Assembly: GCA_902540265.1 (NCBI GenBank) | Contig: CACBLW010000009.1 | Location: forward strand, 1 to 53,248 | Direction of reading: 5' to 3' | Origin: an uncultured Alphaproteobacteria bacterium | Lineage (GTDB): Bacteria > Pseudomonadota > Alphaproteobacteria > HIMB59 > GCA-002718135 | DNA length: 53,248 bases | Shown here: piece after piece, positions 35,919-45,368 of the stretch | Position numbering within the stretch: position 1 is the stretch's first letter | How the letters are laid out: each line of letters opens with the position of its first letter | Position numbers and translations under genes: made by a program | Notes under the pieces: model-generated | Database searches by the model: none | Seen by the model: the letters and a program-made list of their open reading frames with translations, nothing else | What the model was told of the DNA's origin: nothing

Positions 35919-36810
35919 TTTTAAATCTTATATTAGATAATATAATTCCTGTAATTATAAAAAAAACACCTACAATATGAAATATTGCAAAACTTTCATT
36001 TAAAAAAGTTATTGCCCAAATTGCAGCAAAGACAGGTATAAAGTGTAAAAATAAACCAGCTCTATTTGGTCCAATTAAATAAACGCCCTTGTTCCAAGCA
36101 AAATAAGCAGCAATACTTGCAAAGATAGCAACATAAATAATAATGAAAAAATCATAAGAAGATGAAAGTAAAAAGGTACCATTGAAAGATTCAAAAAGAT
36201 AAAATGGAATAATAAAAAATAAGCCAATAATAATCATTACTTCTAAGCTTGCTAGTTGAGGGATTGATGTATCCATCTTTTTTAACAGGACGGAATATAA
36301 GCACCAAGATATTACAGCAGCAAACATCCAAATATCACCAATAGTAAAATTAAGGGTATATAGATTATTTAAATTTCCTTTTAAAATTATAGCTAAAGCA
36401 CCTAATAAAGATAAAATTATACCAATTAGTTGAAGTTTAGAGATTTTAGTTCGAAACATTAGCCAAGAGAAACCAATCATAATTACAGGTGCAGTAGATG
36501 CCATTATAGTTGAATTTAAAACTAAAGTTGTCTGCAATGAAATATATGTAAATGAGTTAAATATTGTAACACTTAAAATACTTAATGTAGTCATTAGTAA
36601 AAAGTTCTCTTTGTAATACTTAAAATTTAACAAAATGCTTTTAATGGTGAAAGGTAGTAGTAAAAGCAAAGCTAAAGACCATCTAAAAAAACTTAATTTA
36701 AATGGTGAAAGATCAGTTATGTGAGCAACTTTTCCAAAAAAGAAATTTCCTGACCAAAATAAAGAAGAAGCTATTAACAATATGACTGCTAACATTAAGT
36801 TTCTTGACAT
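35896..36810 (-). CDS. EamA-family (DMT) transporter
   Basis: A 304-residue protein with about ten membrane helices arranged as two EamA repeats. The first contains SSLFWSGNFFFGKVAH and LSFFRWSLALLLLLPF; the second starts near residue 155 (TIGDIWMFAAVISWCLYSVLLKK). These are typical of drug/metabolite exporters of the DMT superfamily, whose substrates range from amino acids to purines and osmolytes. The substrate cannot be told here. It abuts the dehydrogenase gene upstream with no gap. Confidence 0.9.
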   Translation of the reverse strand: MSRNLMLAVILLIASSLFWSGNFFFGKVAHITDLSPFKLSFFRWSLALLLLLPFTIKSILLNFKYYKENFLLMTTLSILSVTIFNSFTYISLQTTLVLNSTIMASTAPVIMIGFSWLMFRTKISKLQLIGIILSLLGALAIILKGNLNNLYTLNFTIGDIWMFAAVISWCLYSVLLKKMDTSIPQLASLEVMIIIGLFFIIPFYLFESFNGTFLLSSSYDFFIIIYVAIFASIAAYFAWNKGVYLIGPNRAGLFLHFIPVFAAIWAITFLNESFAIFHIVGVFFIITGIILSNIRFKNEQNSQN

Positions 36811-37683
36811 TTATTTGTCTACAAGAGTCATTAAGGATGATGTATCAAACCTATTTCCACCATTTTTTTGAACTTCTTCATAATATTTATCAACTATTTT
36901 TGTAACTGGAAGTATTGCGCCATTTTTGCTGGCCTCGTTAAAACATATTGATAAATCCTTACGCATCCAATCTACAGCAAAACCATAATCAAACTTTCCA
37001 TCAAGCATAGTTCTATATCTATTTTCCATTTGCCATGATTGAGCCGCACCCTTTGATATAACGCTAAGAACCTTTTCCATATCTACATTGGATTTTTTTC
37101 CAAAAGCCATTGCTTCAGATAAACCTTGCACTAATCCCGCAATACAAATTTGATTTATCATTTTAGCTATTTGACCCGATCCAGATGGACCTATAAGTTC
37201 AATAGCTTTACCATAAGATGAGAGAACTGGCTTAACAGTATTATAATCTTTTTCATCACCACCAATCATAATAGAAAGAACACCATTTTCTGCTCCAGCC
37301 TGACCACCAGATACAGGGGCGTCAAGAAAACTCAATTTTTTATCTTTAAGTTTTTGATAATAATTTCTTGCTATCTCTGCAGAAGCTGTTGTGTGATCAA
37401 CAATAATTGATCCCTCTGCTACATTTGAAAGAATTCCACCTTCACCTTCCATTACTTCAATAATATCTTCATCACGTCCAACACACATAAAAACAATTTC
37501 AGAATTTTGAGAAGCTTCACCAGGAGTTTTAGCCATACTTCCTTCGTACTTTTCTACCCATTTTTCCGCTTTAACTGTTGTTCTATTATAAACAGTTACA
37601 TTGTAACCATTGTTTTGAAGATGACCTGCCATTGGATAACCCATTACTCCTAAGCCAATAAAAGAAACATTTTTAATACTCAT
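36811..37683 (-). CDS. Beta-hydroxyacid dehydrogenase (3-hydroxyisobutyrate / tartronate semialdehyde reductase family)
   Basis: This 290-residue NAD(P)-dependent enzyme has the N-terminal nucleotide fold signature FIGLGVMGYPMAGHLQNNGY, the family substrate motif FLDAPVSGGQAGAENG (near 120), GSGQIAKMINQ with the catalytic Lys, and the late DWMRKDLSICFNEA with the conserved Lys-Asp. Members reduce or oxidise short beta-hydroxyacids such as 3-hydroxyisobutyrate, tartronate semialdehyde or succinate semialdehyde. Asn11-equivalent Arg in YNRTT suggests NADP preference, as in glyoxylate/tartronate reductases, but this is tentative. It shares one base with the phosphatase gene upstream. Confidence 0.88.
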   Translation of the reverse strand: MSIKNVSFIGLGVMGYPMAGHLQNNGYNVTVYNRTTVKAEKWVEKYEGSMAKTPGEASQNSEIVFMCVGRDEDIIEVMEGEGGILSNVAEGSIIVDHTTASAEIARNYYQKLKDKKLSFLDAPVSGGQAGAENGVLSIMIGGDEKDYNTVKPVLSSYGKAIELIGPSGSGQIAKMINQICIAGLVQGLSEAMAFGKKSNVDMEKVLSVISKGAAQSWQMENRYRTMLDGKFDYGFAVDWMRKDLSICFNEASKNGAILPVTKIVDKYYEEVQKNGGNRFDTSSLMTLVDK

Positions 37684-38486
37684 TAATATTCTCCTATTTT
37701 TTCTAAAATTTTAAAATTTAAATCTTCTGAATTACTAACAATTAAATTCTTATTCTTTTTTGTAAAGTCATATTTATTTTTATCAAAATCTATATCAGAA
37801 CCTCCTGCTTCTCTCACAAAAAGAATACCTGGAATATGGTCCCAAGGAGATAATTTTGATAAAATAGCAAAATTTCTAATGCCAATACCTATATCTATAT
37901 ATTCAAAACCAATGCATCTATATGAGTTAACTTCTTTAAATATGTTTTTAAATATTTTTAATTTATCTTTAAATCCTGGTTCCCAATACTTTGTACTGAT
38001 CGATCCTATAGTTTCTTCAATTATATTTGCATCTTTTGTAATAATTTTATTATTATTGATATAAGCACCTTCATTCACAATTGCTGAACACATAATTTTA
38101 TCTAATGGTTTATAAATCCAAGATCGTAAAATTTTTTCTTTAAATGTTAAGGCTATCATAATTGCAAATTTATCTCTACCATTAGCAAAATTTGTTGTTC
38201 CATCAATTGGATCAACAGTCCAACAATATGCATCTTCATTATAAAAATTTAATATATTTTCATTTCTAGAATATTCCTCTTCACCTATAAAATTTGAAGT
38301 AGGCAAAATTTTTAACAAATTTTTTTTTAATTCTTTTTCTGCTTCTATATCAGCTGCTGTTACTAAATCAGATCCATTTTTATAATTAATATCATCGTCT
38401 GATAAATTTTTAAATTTTGGCAAGATAATATTTTGACTTACATTAAAACAAATATCCTCTATGTCCTCTTGCTTTATATTATCCAT
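37683..38486 (-). CDS. Inositol-monophosphatase-family phosphatase
   Basis: The 267-residue protein has the metal-dependent phosphatase signatures of the IMPase family: GEEEY (near 73-77), WTVDPIDGTTNFANG (near 93-107, the DPIDGT motif) and SPWDHIPGILFVREAGG (near 213-229, the WD motif). Family members hydrolyse inositol phosphates, histidinol phosphate, PAP or glycerol/sugar phosphates, and sequence alone does not choose among SuhB, HisN and CysQ-like roles. It overlaps the transaminase gene by 8 bases in the same run. Confidence 0.85.
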   Translation of the reverse strand: MDNIKQEDIEDICFNVSQNIILPKFKNLSDDDINYKNGSDLVTAADIEAEKELKKNLLKILPTSNFIGEEEYSRNENILNFYNEDAYCWTVDPIDGTTNFANGRDKFAIMIALTFKEKILRSWIYKPLDKIMCSAIVNEGAYINNNKIITKDANIIEETIGSISTKYWEPGFKDKLKIFKNIFKEVNSYRCIGFEYIDIGIGIRNFAILSKLSPWDHIPGILFVREAGGSDIDFDKNKYDFTKKNKNLIVSNSEDLNFKILEKIGEY

Positions 38487-39324
38487 TTATACATGCTTCA
38501 GTATACATTTCGGCTAGTTTCAATGTGATATTGCCAATTTTACCATTATTAATTTTTTTATTATCAATTTTTAAAATAGGAGTAATAAAACTTCCAGAGC
38601 TAGTTAAGAATACTTCATCAGCATTAATTAATTGCTTTTGGGTAAATTGTTTTTCTATTAGTTTAAGTTTAGTTTTTTTTATAATTTTTAAAAGAGATGT
38701 TCTAGTTACTCCTTTTAAAATATCGGAATTAGCTGGATGAGTTATTAAATTATTTCTTTTTATAATCCAAATATTAGAAGATGTACCCTCAGTTACTTTT
38801 CCATCTTGTATTAAAATTGCCTCATAAGCATTTTTCTTTTTAGCCATATTTGCTGCTATAATATTTGGCAGTAAATTTACTGTTTTAATATCACGTCTTT
38901 TCCATCGAAGATCTTGGTATGTAATTGTATTTACCCCTACAAATTTTTTTCCAGGTAAATTAAAAATTTTATTTCTTGTGTATACAATCAAAGTTGGGGT
39001 TAAATTTTTTTGATATTTGTGCTCTCTAAATTGAATACCTCTTGTAATTTGTAAATATATTATACCGTTCCTTGTTTTATTTTTCTTTATTAAATTGAGA
39101 AAAATATTATTTAGGTTTTTTTTATTGATTGTAAAATTAATTTCTAATTCACGAAGAGAATATTTTAATCTCTTAAGATGAAAATCTAAATCAATTAAAT
39201 TTTTATCTAAAACTGCGATAACTTCATAAACACTATCTGCAAATTGTAATCCTCTATCCTCTATATGAATTTTTGAGGATCTAAAATTTACAAATTTGTT
39301 ATTTATATAAGCAAAATTTGGCAT
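38479..39324 (-). CDS. dat: D-amino-acid transaminase (class IV aminotransferase)
   Basis: The 281-residue PLP enzyme belongs to fold type IV. IHIEDRGLQFADSVYEVI near residue 20 matches the D-alanine aminotransferase N-terminus; the PLP lysine is probably in RRDIKTVNLLPNIIAA; EGTSSNIWIIK and the late DEVFLTSSGSFITPI complete the pattern. It would convert D-alanine and 2-oxoglutarate to pyruvate and D-glutamate for peptidoglycan. A dat gene follows ntrYX-trkA in many Alphaproteobacteria, which supports the name; branched-chain aminotransferase is less likely. Confidence 0.87.
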   Translation of the reverse strand: MPNFAYINNKFVNFRSSKIHIEDRGLQFADSVYEVIAVLDKNLIDLDFHLKRLKYSLRELEINFTINKKNLNNIFLNLIKKNKTRNGIIYLQITRGIQFREHKYQKNLTPTLIVYTRNKIFNLPGKKFVGVNTITYQDLRWKRRDIKTVNLLPNIIAANMAKKKNAYEAILIQDGKVTEGTSSNIWIIKRNNLITHPANSDILKGVTRTSLLKIIKKTKLKLIEKQFTQKQLINADEVFLTSSGSFITPILKIDNKKINNGKIGNITLKLAEMYTEACING

Positions 39325-39328
39325 TAAA

Positions 39329-40693
39329 TTAAACTTTTGATAAAAGTTTTTCTAGTTTTTTTATGCAGTTTGTTTCAGCAAAAAAAACAACATCATCATT
39401 TTCTTTAAATACAGTTTGACTATTAGGAATTATAATTTTTTTATCTCTTACAATGGAGCCGATACGTATACCTTTTGGTAATTCTAATTCTTTAAGATTT
39501 TTATTACAGAGAAATGACTCTGATTGAATATCAGCCTCAATAACTTCCCCAAATCCTTCACCTATAGAATAATCGTTTCTTATTTTTACACCTCTTACTT
39601 TTTCTAAAATTTTAGAAATCGTAATTATTTTTGGATCTATTGTCATATCAACACCAATATTAGATAACAAAGATGAATAATTGCTATTATTAATCAAAGT
39701 AATTGATGTTTCAGCGCCTGCTCTTTTAGCCAATAAGGAAGATAATATATTAACTTCATCATCTTCAGTAATAGATATACAGTAACCAGCTTCTGATATA
39801 TTTACCTCTTCAAGTATCTGATTATCTAGCCCATCTCCACATGTAACAGTAATATTCTCTAAATTTGACGCAAGAAATTCAGCACGTTCTTTGTTAGTTT
39901 CAATTAATTCAGTTTTTATGAAAGTCTCAGAACTTTCAATTAATTGTGCCAATGAAAATCCAATATTCCCCCCACCAATAACAACTGCTTTTTTGGCTTG
40001 TAACTCTCGATGTCCAAATTCAGATAAAACATCAGTCAAATTGTCAGTTTCCACAACTAGAAAGATGGTATCTTTTTTTTCGATTTTTGTAGATGAATTT
40101 ACAGTAAATTTTTGATCACCTCTAAATATAAACATTATGTTAGCAAGGTAATCAGGAAATTTTTGAGATAATTCTCTAACAGTTAGACCTGAATGTAAAA
40201 AATTATCTTCACATTTTAATCCAATTAATTTCAATTTTTTATCAGATAACTCAACCATATCTATAGTTCCTGGAGAGATTAATCTTCTGAATATACCTTT
40301 TGCAACCTCTTGTTCTGGAGAAATTATTGCATCTATTGGAAAGTTTTCATCATTATATAAATCTTTCCAATCATTTTTTAAATAATCCTGCTGTCTTATT
40401 CTTGCAATTTTCTTTTTAATTTTAAATAAAGAATGGCCAATTTGACAAGTAACCATGTTTGTTTCATCACTTTTTGTAACTGCAATCAGTATTTCACAGT
40501 CATTAGCACCTGCATTCTCTAAAACTGATGGCATACTAGGAATGCCATTTATTGTTTTTACATCCAACGTTTCAGATACTTTACTTAATTTATTTTCGTC
40601 TTCATCAATAACTGTAACTTCAAAATTTTCACGTGATAGTTTATCAGCTATGCTATATCCAACATCTCCAGCACCACAAATAATTGTTTTCAT
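39329..40693 (-). CDS. trkA: Trk system potassium-uptake regulator TrkA
   Basis: TrkA is the cytoplasmic NAD(H)-binding gating subunit of the TrkH/TrkG potassium channel. The 454-residue protein is a tandem of two RCK modules: the first opens with IICGAGDVGYSIADKLS, the second near 233 with VVIGGGNIGFSLAQLI; each is followed by an RCK-C domain (for example LRVGSIVRD-like GIRIGSIVRDKKIIIPN). No channel gene (trkH) is in the window. It lies 7 bases after ntrX, as in many Alphaproteobacteria. Confidence 0.95.
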   Translation of the reverse strand: MKTIICGAGDVGYSIADKLSRENFEVTVIDEDENKLSKVSETLDVKTINGIPSMPSVLENAGANDCEILIAVTKSDETNMVTCQIGHSLFKIKKKIARIRQQDYLKNDWKDLYNDENFPIDAIISPEQEVAKGIFRRLISPGTIDMVELSDKKLKLIGLKCEDNFLHSGLTVRELSQKFPDYLANIMFIFRGDQKFTVNSSTKIEKKDTIFLVVETDNLTDVLSEFGHRELQAKKAVVIGGGNIGFSLAQLIESSETFIKTELIETNKERAEFLASNLENITVTCGDGLDNQILEEVNISEAGYCISITEDDEVNILSSLLAKRAGAETSITLINNSNYSSLLSNIGVDMTIDPKIITISKILEKVRGVKIRNDYSIGEGFGEVIEADIQSESFLCNKNLKELELPKGIRIGSIVRDKKIIIPNSQTVFKENDDVVFFAETNCIKKLEKLLSKV

Positions 40694-40700
40694 TGATTAG

Positions 40701-42032
40701 TTATTCAACTTTAATATCTAGTGACTTAAATTTTCTATAAAGAGCAGTTCTTTCCATTCCTGTAAACTCAGAAACCTTTGTTATATTACCATTAAATCTC
40801 TTAATTTGCGATATTAAATAATTTTTTTCAAACTCCGATCTTGCTTCTTTTAAAGACAAATCCAGTGAATTATTGGAAGAATTTGACGCAGTTTCATCTC
40901 CCATTTGTAAAGCTAAATCATCAACTTCTAACTCTTTTATATTTTGATCTTGGTTAAGTATCAGACTTTTCTCTACGTAGTTAATTAGTTGAGATATATT
41001 TCCAGGCCAATCATACATTTGCAACTTAGTTAAGGCTTTAGAAGAAAATTTAAAATTTAAATTTCCTCCACTTTTTTCATTTAAATAAAAATCAAGGATA
41101 GGCAGAACATCATCTCTCCTGTCAGAGAGAGATTTAAATTTTATTAAGTCTGTTGAAATTCTATCATATAGCCTTTTAATAAAATTACCTTTTTCAATTT
41201 CTATTTCTAAATTTCTCTCAGTAATTGTAATAATTTTATGATTTAATTTAATATCAAGATCTTCAAAAAATTTTTTGTTTTCTAGAAAATTTAAAAGTTT
41301 TTTTTGATAAATATTTGGCAGTGTTTCAATATTGAGCAGTATTAATGAATTATTGTTTGATCGATAAAAAATATTTTCATTAATTACATTTTTATTTTCC
41401 ACAAACATATTATCCAAAGCTTCATTTGTAAGTTTTTTAAAATCAATTGATATAGGAAGCTTATCTTTATATTTTGAATTTTGATGTATTAAATTTGTAA
41501 AATGTTTTTTTCCTGATCCAAATGGCCCTTCAATTAATAATCTTGAATTACTTGAACTCTGTTCATTCAAATGTTTGTTAATTTTTTTAATAAATTCAGA
41601 ATTCCCTATTAGCGGTATAGTTTTAATTAAGGTATTTTTTAAATTTTTATTTTCACTCAATAATGATGAGCTTTCTATTGCTCTCTTGGTAAGAATAATT
41701 AATTTATCACTATTGAATGGCTTTTCTAAAAAGTCGTATGCTCCATTTTTTATAGATTTGACTGCAAGGTCAACGGTACCATGACCACTTATAATAATAA
41801 TTGGAATGTTGCTATTAATTGATTTGAATTCTTTTAAAATTTCAATACCGTCTAATTTACTGTTAGATAGCCATACATCTAAAATAACTAAATCAGGTTT
41901 AATTTCATTGAATTTACTAATTGCTTCATCTGAATTAAGAGCAATTGAAGTATTATAGTTTTCATCTTTTAAAATTTCAGAAATTAGAAAACAAATATCT
42001 TTTTCATCATCTATAATTAAAACTTTATGCAT
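40701..42032 (-). CDS. ntrX: NtrX-type response regulator with degenerate AAA+ domain
   Basis: From ATG 42032 the product is 443 residues. Receiver domain (1-120): IIDDEKDICFL, phospho-acceptor Asp in LVILDVWLS, ISGHGTV and FLEKPF. The AAA+ region (about 135-360) keeps a Walker A-like GPFGSGKK and an arginine-finger-like LYDRIST, but the GAFTGA loop that contacts sigma54 is deleted and Walker B reads LILLNIETL, without the usual Asp-Glu. A Fis-type helix-turn-helix ends the protein (FNGNITKVSEFTGMERTALY). It should bind DNA but not drive sigma54 transcription. It overlaps ntrY by 8 bases; a TTG start at 42041 is less likely. Confidence 0.92.
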   Translation of the reverse strand: MHKVLIIDDEKDICFLISEILKDENYNTSIALNSDEAISKFNEIKPDLVILDVWLSNSKLDGIEILKEFKSINSNIPIIIISGHGTVDLAVKSIKNGAYDFLEKPFNSDKLIILTKRAIESSSLLSENKNLKNTLIKTIPLIGNSEFIKKINKHLNEQSSSNSRLLIEGPFGSGKKHFTNLIHQNSKYKDKLPISIDFKKLTNEALDNMFVENKNVINENIFYRSNNNSLILLNIETLPNIYQKKLLNFLENKKFFEDLDIKLNHKIITITERNLEIEIEKGNFIKRLYDRISTDLIKFKSLSDRRDDVLPILDFYLNEKSGGNLNFKFSSKALTKLQMYDWPGNISQLINYVEKSLILNQDQNIKELEVDDLALQMGDETASNSSNNSLDLSLKEARSEFEKNYLISQIKRFNGNITKVSEFTGMERTALYRKFKSLDIKVE

Positions 42033-44169
42033 TGTATTCAAAATTAATTAGTGATGTTGTTCCTGCCATATTTTTATTTTTCTCAATTTTTATTTTACCA
42101 CCATGATCTTCAATAATTCTTTTTACAATAGATAAACCAAGACCGGTTCCCTTTGTTTTAGTTGTAAAATAGGGCTCAAATATTTTACTCAACATTTTTT
42201 CATCAATACCTACACCATTATCCTTTATTTCAATTTTTATATTTTTAGCATCAGTAGCCATTAATACTTCTACTGCAGGGTTAGGTATTTTTTCCACAGC
42301 TTCAATAGCATTTTTAATTAAGTTACTGAAACATCTTGAGATTTGAAGGGTGTCAAAATGAAAATAAATATCATTTTCGGTTTTAATTAAATTAAGTTTT
42401 ATATCCTTCCTTGTATTGAAATATAAAAGGTATGCCTCTTCTAAACATTTTGATAGGTTATCAAGCTTAATTTCTGCTTCAGGCATTCTCGCAAAAGATG
42501 AAAATTCATCAACTAACTTTCCAATATCGTCTACTTGCCTTGATATTGTTTTAGTTAGAAGTGAAATATCTTCCTTATCTGTTTTTGCATCTAAAAATTT
42601 CTTTTCTATTCTTTCAGCAGAAAGTTTAATGGGGGTTAGAGGATTTTTAACTTCATGTGCTATCTTTCTTGCAATATCAGACCAAGCGGCATGTTTTTCT
42701 GCTAAAATTAAAGATGTAGCATCATCTAGGGCAACAACATATCCCTCAATTTTATTATCATTAATCTCTTTAATGACTCTAATATTAAAATTCCTCTGAT
42801 CATCATATAATGTAAAATCATATTGAAAATTTAATAATACTTTATTTGAGGTTTCAAAGTTCTCGAATATTTTTTTCCATTCAGGGAAATAGGATAGAAA
42901 ATTTTCATTTATTTTAAAACTTTTAGTGCTTCTAAATAGTTTTGTTAAAGTTTTATTGTATAACAAAATATTAAAATTTTTATCTAAAGAAATTACACCT
43001 ATTGTTAAAAGACTTAAGATCGCCTCTATAAAAATTCTTTTTTCTTCATCTTCTTGACTTTTTGATATTAGCTCATTTTGTTTATTCTCAATTTCAGAAA
43101 TCATTTTATTATAAGATGATAGTAATACTTTTATCTCTTGAAATTGATCTGCCTCACTAACTTTAGCATCAAAATTCCCTTCTGATATCTTATTTGCTGA
43201 TTTAATTAAGTTTGTAATTGGTTTACTAAGATTGCTAGCTAGATTAAATCCAATCAAAATTGCCACTAAAATAAAACAAATGGAGAAAAGAACAAATATC
43301 ATTGAATAAGTTATTTGAATTCCTGAACTTTCCTCTTCTTTCATAGTATAAATTTCAAATGCCTCTTTTGTAGCGCTAATATGATCCCAGATATTGGTAT
43401 TTAGATTTCTATTAACTTGCATGTAAACATCATTTAAAAAATTTATTTTTTTATACGCAGTAATAGAATTTTTATTTAATTGAAAAATATAAACACGATT
43501 TTGATTAACAATCTTAAATATTTCATTTGATGGCACTGAAAAATTTTTATTATCAGGATCTTTCAAACTTAAATATATGTTGCCTTCCGTATTAAAAATA
43601 TAAATACTTGAAATTGTTCTTAAGTTAATAAATTCACTTAAAGCTGTTCTAATTGATTGAATATTAACCTCATTATTTTGAGAAACTTTTAATATTTCTC
43701 TCATTATTAACTGAGTATCAGACACAATTTCTGCCTGTATTTCATTTTCATAATTTCTTGCTACAATATTAGAATTTACAACAGCATCCCTTACAGCATC
43801 ACCATACCAAGTTCTTAATTCTAAATTAAAGAATAATGATGTTATAATAACTAAACCAATGGCTGGTCCTAAAGCCATTGCAGCAAATAAATTTACAAAT
43901 TTTATATATAATCGAGATTCATCATAACTTTTTCTTCTTCTCACTAAGATCAATACAATTTGTCTAATAATTATGGATATCAATAAAATGACAAAAATTA
44001 CATCCGCCAATAAAAAAAATTGTAGTCTTCTTGGATCTTTTACTAAATCGTTATTTGGAAGCATTAAGTAGAATGTGATCGAAAAACTCAATATGATTAA
44101 AAAGATTAAAAAATAAAAAGATAATCTTGAAAGATGAATAGATTTAAGTAATTTTGATAGGTTAAACAC
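42025..44169 (-). CDS. ntrY: NtrY-type sensor histidine kinase
   Basis: NtrY is the membrane kinase partner of NtrX. The 714-residue protein has N-terminal membrane helices, an extracytoplasmic region, another helix near 290-310, a HAMP linker (SNLSKPITNLIKSANKISEG), a PAS-like domain (GVISLDKNFNILLYN), and the kinase core: H-box HEVKNPLTPIKLSAERI, N-box FSNLIKNAIEAVEKI, and G-boxes DNGVGI and GTGLGLSIVKRIIEDHGG. The start is GTG at 44169. It faces ispDF across a 59-base gap; in typical relatives dusB-ntrB-ntrC lie at this position. Confidence 0.95.
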   Translation of the reverse strand: MFNLSKLLKSIHLSRLSFYFLIFLIILSFSITFYLMLPNNDLVKDPRRLQFFLLADVIFVILLISIIIRQIVLILVRRRKSYDESRLYIKFVNLFAAMALGPAIGLVIITSLFFNLELRTWYGDAVRDAVVNSNIVARNYENEIQAEIVSDTQLIMREILKVSQNNEVNIQSIRTALSEFINLRTISSIYIFNTEGNIYLSLKDPDNKNFSVPSNEIFKIVNQNRVYIFQLNKNSITAYKKINFLNDVYMQVNRNLNTNIWDHISATKEAFEIYTMKEEESSGIQITYSMIFVLFSICFILVAILIGFNLASNLSKPITNLIKSANKISEGNFDAKVSEADQFQEIKVLLSSYNKMISEIENKQNELISKSQEDEEKRIFIEAILSLLTIGVISLDKNFNILLYNKTLTKLFRSTKSFKINENFLSYFPEWKKIFENFETSNKVLLNFQYDFTLYDDQRNFNIRVIKEINDNKIEGYVVALDDATSLILAEKHAAWSDIARKIAHEVKNPLTPIKLSAERIEKKFLDAKTDKEDISLLTKTISRQVDDIGKLVDEFSSFARMPEAEIKLDNLSKCLEEAYLLYFNTRKDIKLNLIKTENDIYFHFDTLQISRCFSNLIKNAIEAVEKIPNPAVEVLMATDAKNIKIEIKDNGVGIDEKMLSKIFEPYFTTKTKGTGLGLSIVKRIIEDHGGKIKIEKNKNMAGTTSLINFEYNA

Positions 44170-44228
44170 TGTATACTTTAGTTAGTTTTTAAATAATGAT
44201 AGTAAAACAGTATAGTATATAAATTAAA

Positions 44229-45368
44229 ATGATGAAAAATGCACTTGTAATTCTAGCTGGTGGAAAAGGAAAGAGATTTGGTCAAAAAATTCCAAAACAA
44301 TTCTTAAAAATTGGGAATACAAATTTTTTAAATTATTTTATTTCAAATTTAGATTTATCAAACTTCGATATTATTAATATTTCAATAGATAAAAAATATC
44401 AAAACACTTACTTTAATCATAAGGCTGTTTCTAAGAAAATAAAAATTACCTATTCAAAACCTGGGATTACAAGACAAATTTCATCTTTAAATGCTTTAAA
44501 AAATTTAAAAAAATTTAAAATTAAAAATGTATTAATACATGATGCTGCGCGTCCTTTATGTAGTAATAAATTAATTAAAAGAATTATATCCAAATTAGGC
44601 AAAAATACTAATGCAATTCCATATGTTGAATATAATGACAGACAACTAATAAAGAAAAGTAAATTGGAAACAAAAGCAATTAACGTACAAACACCCCAGG
44701 GTTTTAATTATAATTTAATATTAAAAGAACATATAAAATATAAAAATTTTGAATTTAATGATGATGCAGGGCTATTACAAAAATCAAAAATAAAAATAAA
44801 TTTGATCAAAGGTGAAAAAAATAATATTAAAATTACTTACCCAGAAGATATTCTGTTATTTAATTTATACAGAAAGCCCATAACAAAATACGGTATTGGT
44901 TATGATATTCATCAAATTGATAAAAAAACTAAAAATGGATTAAAATTAGGAGGTGTTAAAATTCCTTTCTCTAAGTTAATTGGTCATTCTGATGCGGACG
45001 TTGTACTGCATGCAATTTGTGATAGTATTTTTGGAGCGCTGTCTATGAGAGATATAGGTTATCACTTTCCAAATACAGATAAAAAATGGAAAAATGCAGA
45101 TTCATCGAAGTTTATTATTTATTGTAGAAATAAACTTAAAGAAAAAGGTTATTCTGTAATCAATCTAGATATAAATATAATAGCTGAAAAACCTAAAATT
45201 AATAAATATGTTTCAAAAATGATTAAAAATATTTCAACATTACTTCAAATTAAAAATACCTCTGTATCTATTAAAGCAACTACAAATGAAAAAATTGGTT
45301 TTATTGGTAATGGCGAAGGAATTGCAGCCGAGTCAATAGTTCATATAACAGATGATAAAATTAGCTAA
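44229..45368 (+). CDS. ispDF: Bifunctional 2-C-methyl-D-erythritol 4-phosphate cytidylyltransferase / 2-C-methyl-D-erythritol 2,4-cyclodiphosphate synthase
   Basis: This fusion carries out two steps of the non-mevalonate isoprenoid pathway. IspD occupies residues 1 to ~220 (LAGGKGKRFGQKIPKQFLKI, IHDAARPL, and VQTPQGFNYNLI). IspF follows from ~221: YGIGYDIHQI with the zinc-binding Asp and His, GHSDADVVLHAICDS, GDIGYHFP-like RDIGYHFPNTD, and TTNEKIGFIGNGEGIAAES at the end. The IspDF fusion is characteristic of Alphaproteobacteria and some Campylobacterota. TATAGT upstream of the ATG may be the -10 box. The end overlaps pgpA by 17 bases. Confidence 0.96.
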   Translation: MMKNALVILAGGKGKRFGQKIPKQFLKIGNTNFLNYFISNLDLSNFDIINISIDKKYQNTYFNHKAVSKKIKITYSKPGITRQISSLNALKNLKKFKIKNVLIHDAARPLCSNKLIKRIISKLGKNTNAIPYVEYNDRQLIKKSKLETKAINVQTPQGFNYNLILKEHIKYKNFEFNDDAGLLQKSKIKINLIKGEKNNIKITYPEDILLFNLYRKPITKYGIGYDIHQIDKKTKNGLKLGGVKIPFSKLIGHSDADVVLHAICDSIFGALSMRDIGYHFPNTDKKWKNADSSKFIIYCRNKLKEKGYSVINLDINIIAEKPKINKYVSKMIKNISTLLQIKNTSVSIKATTNEKIGFIGNGEGIAAESIVHITDDKIS

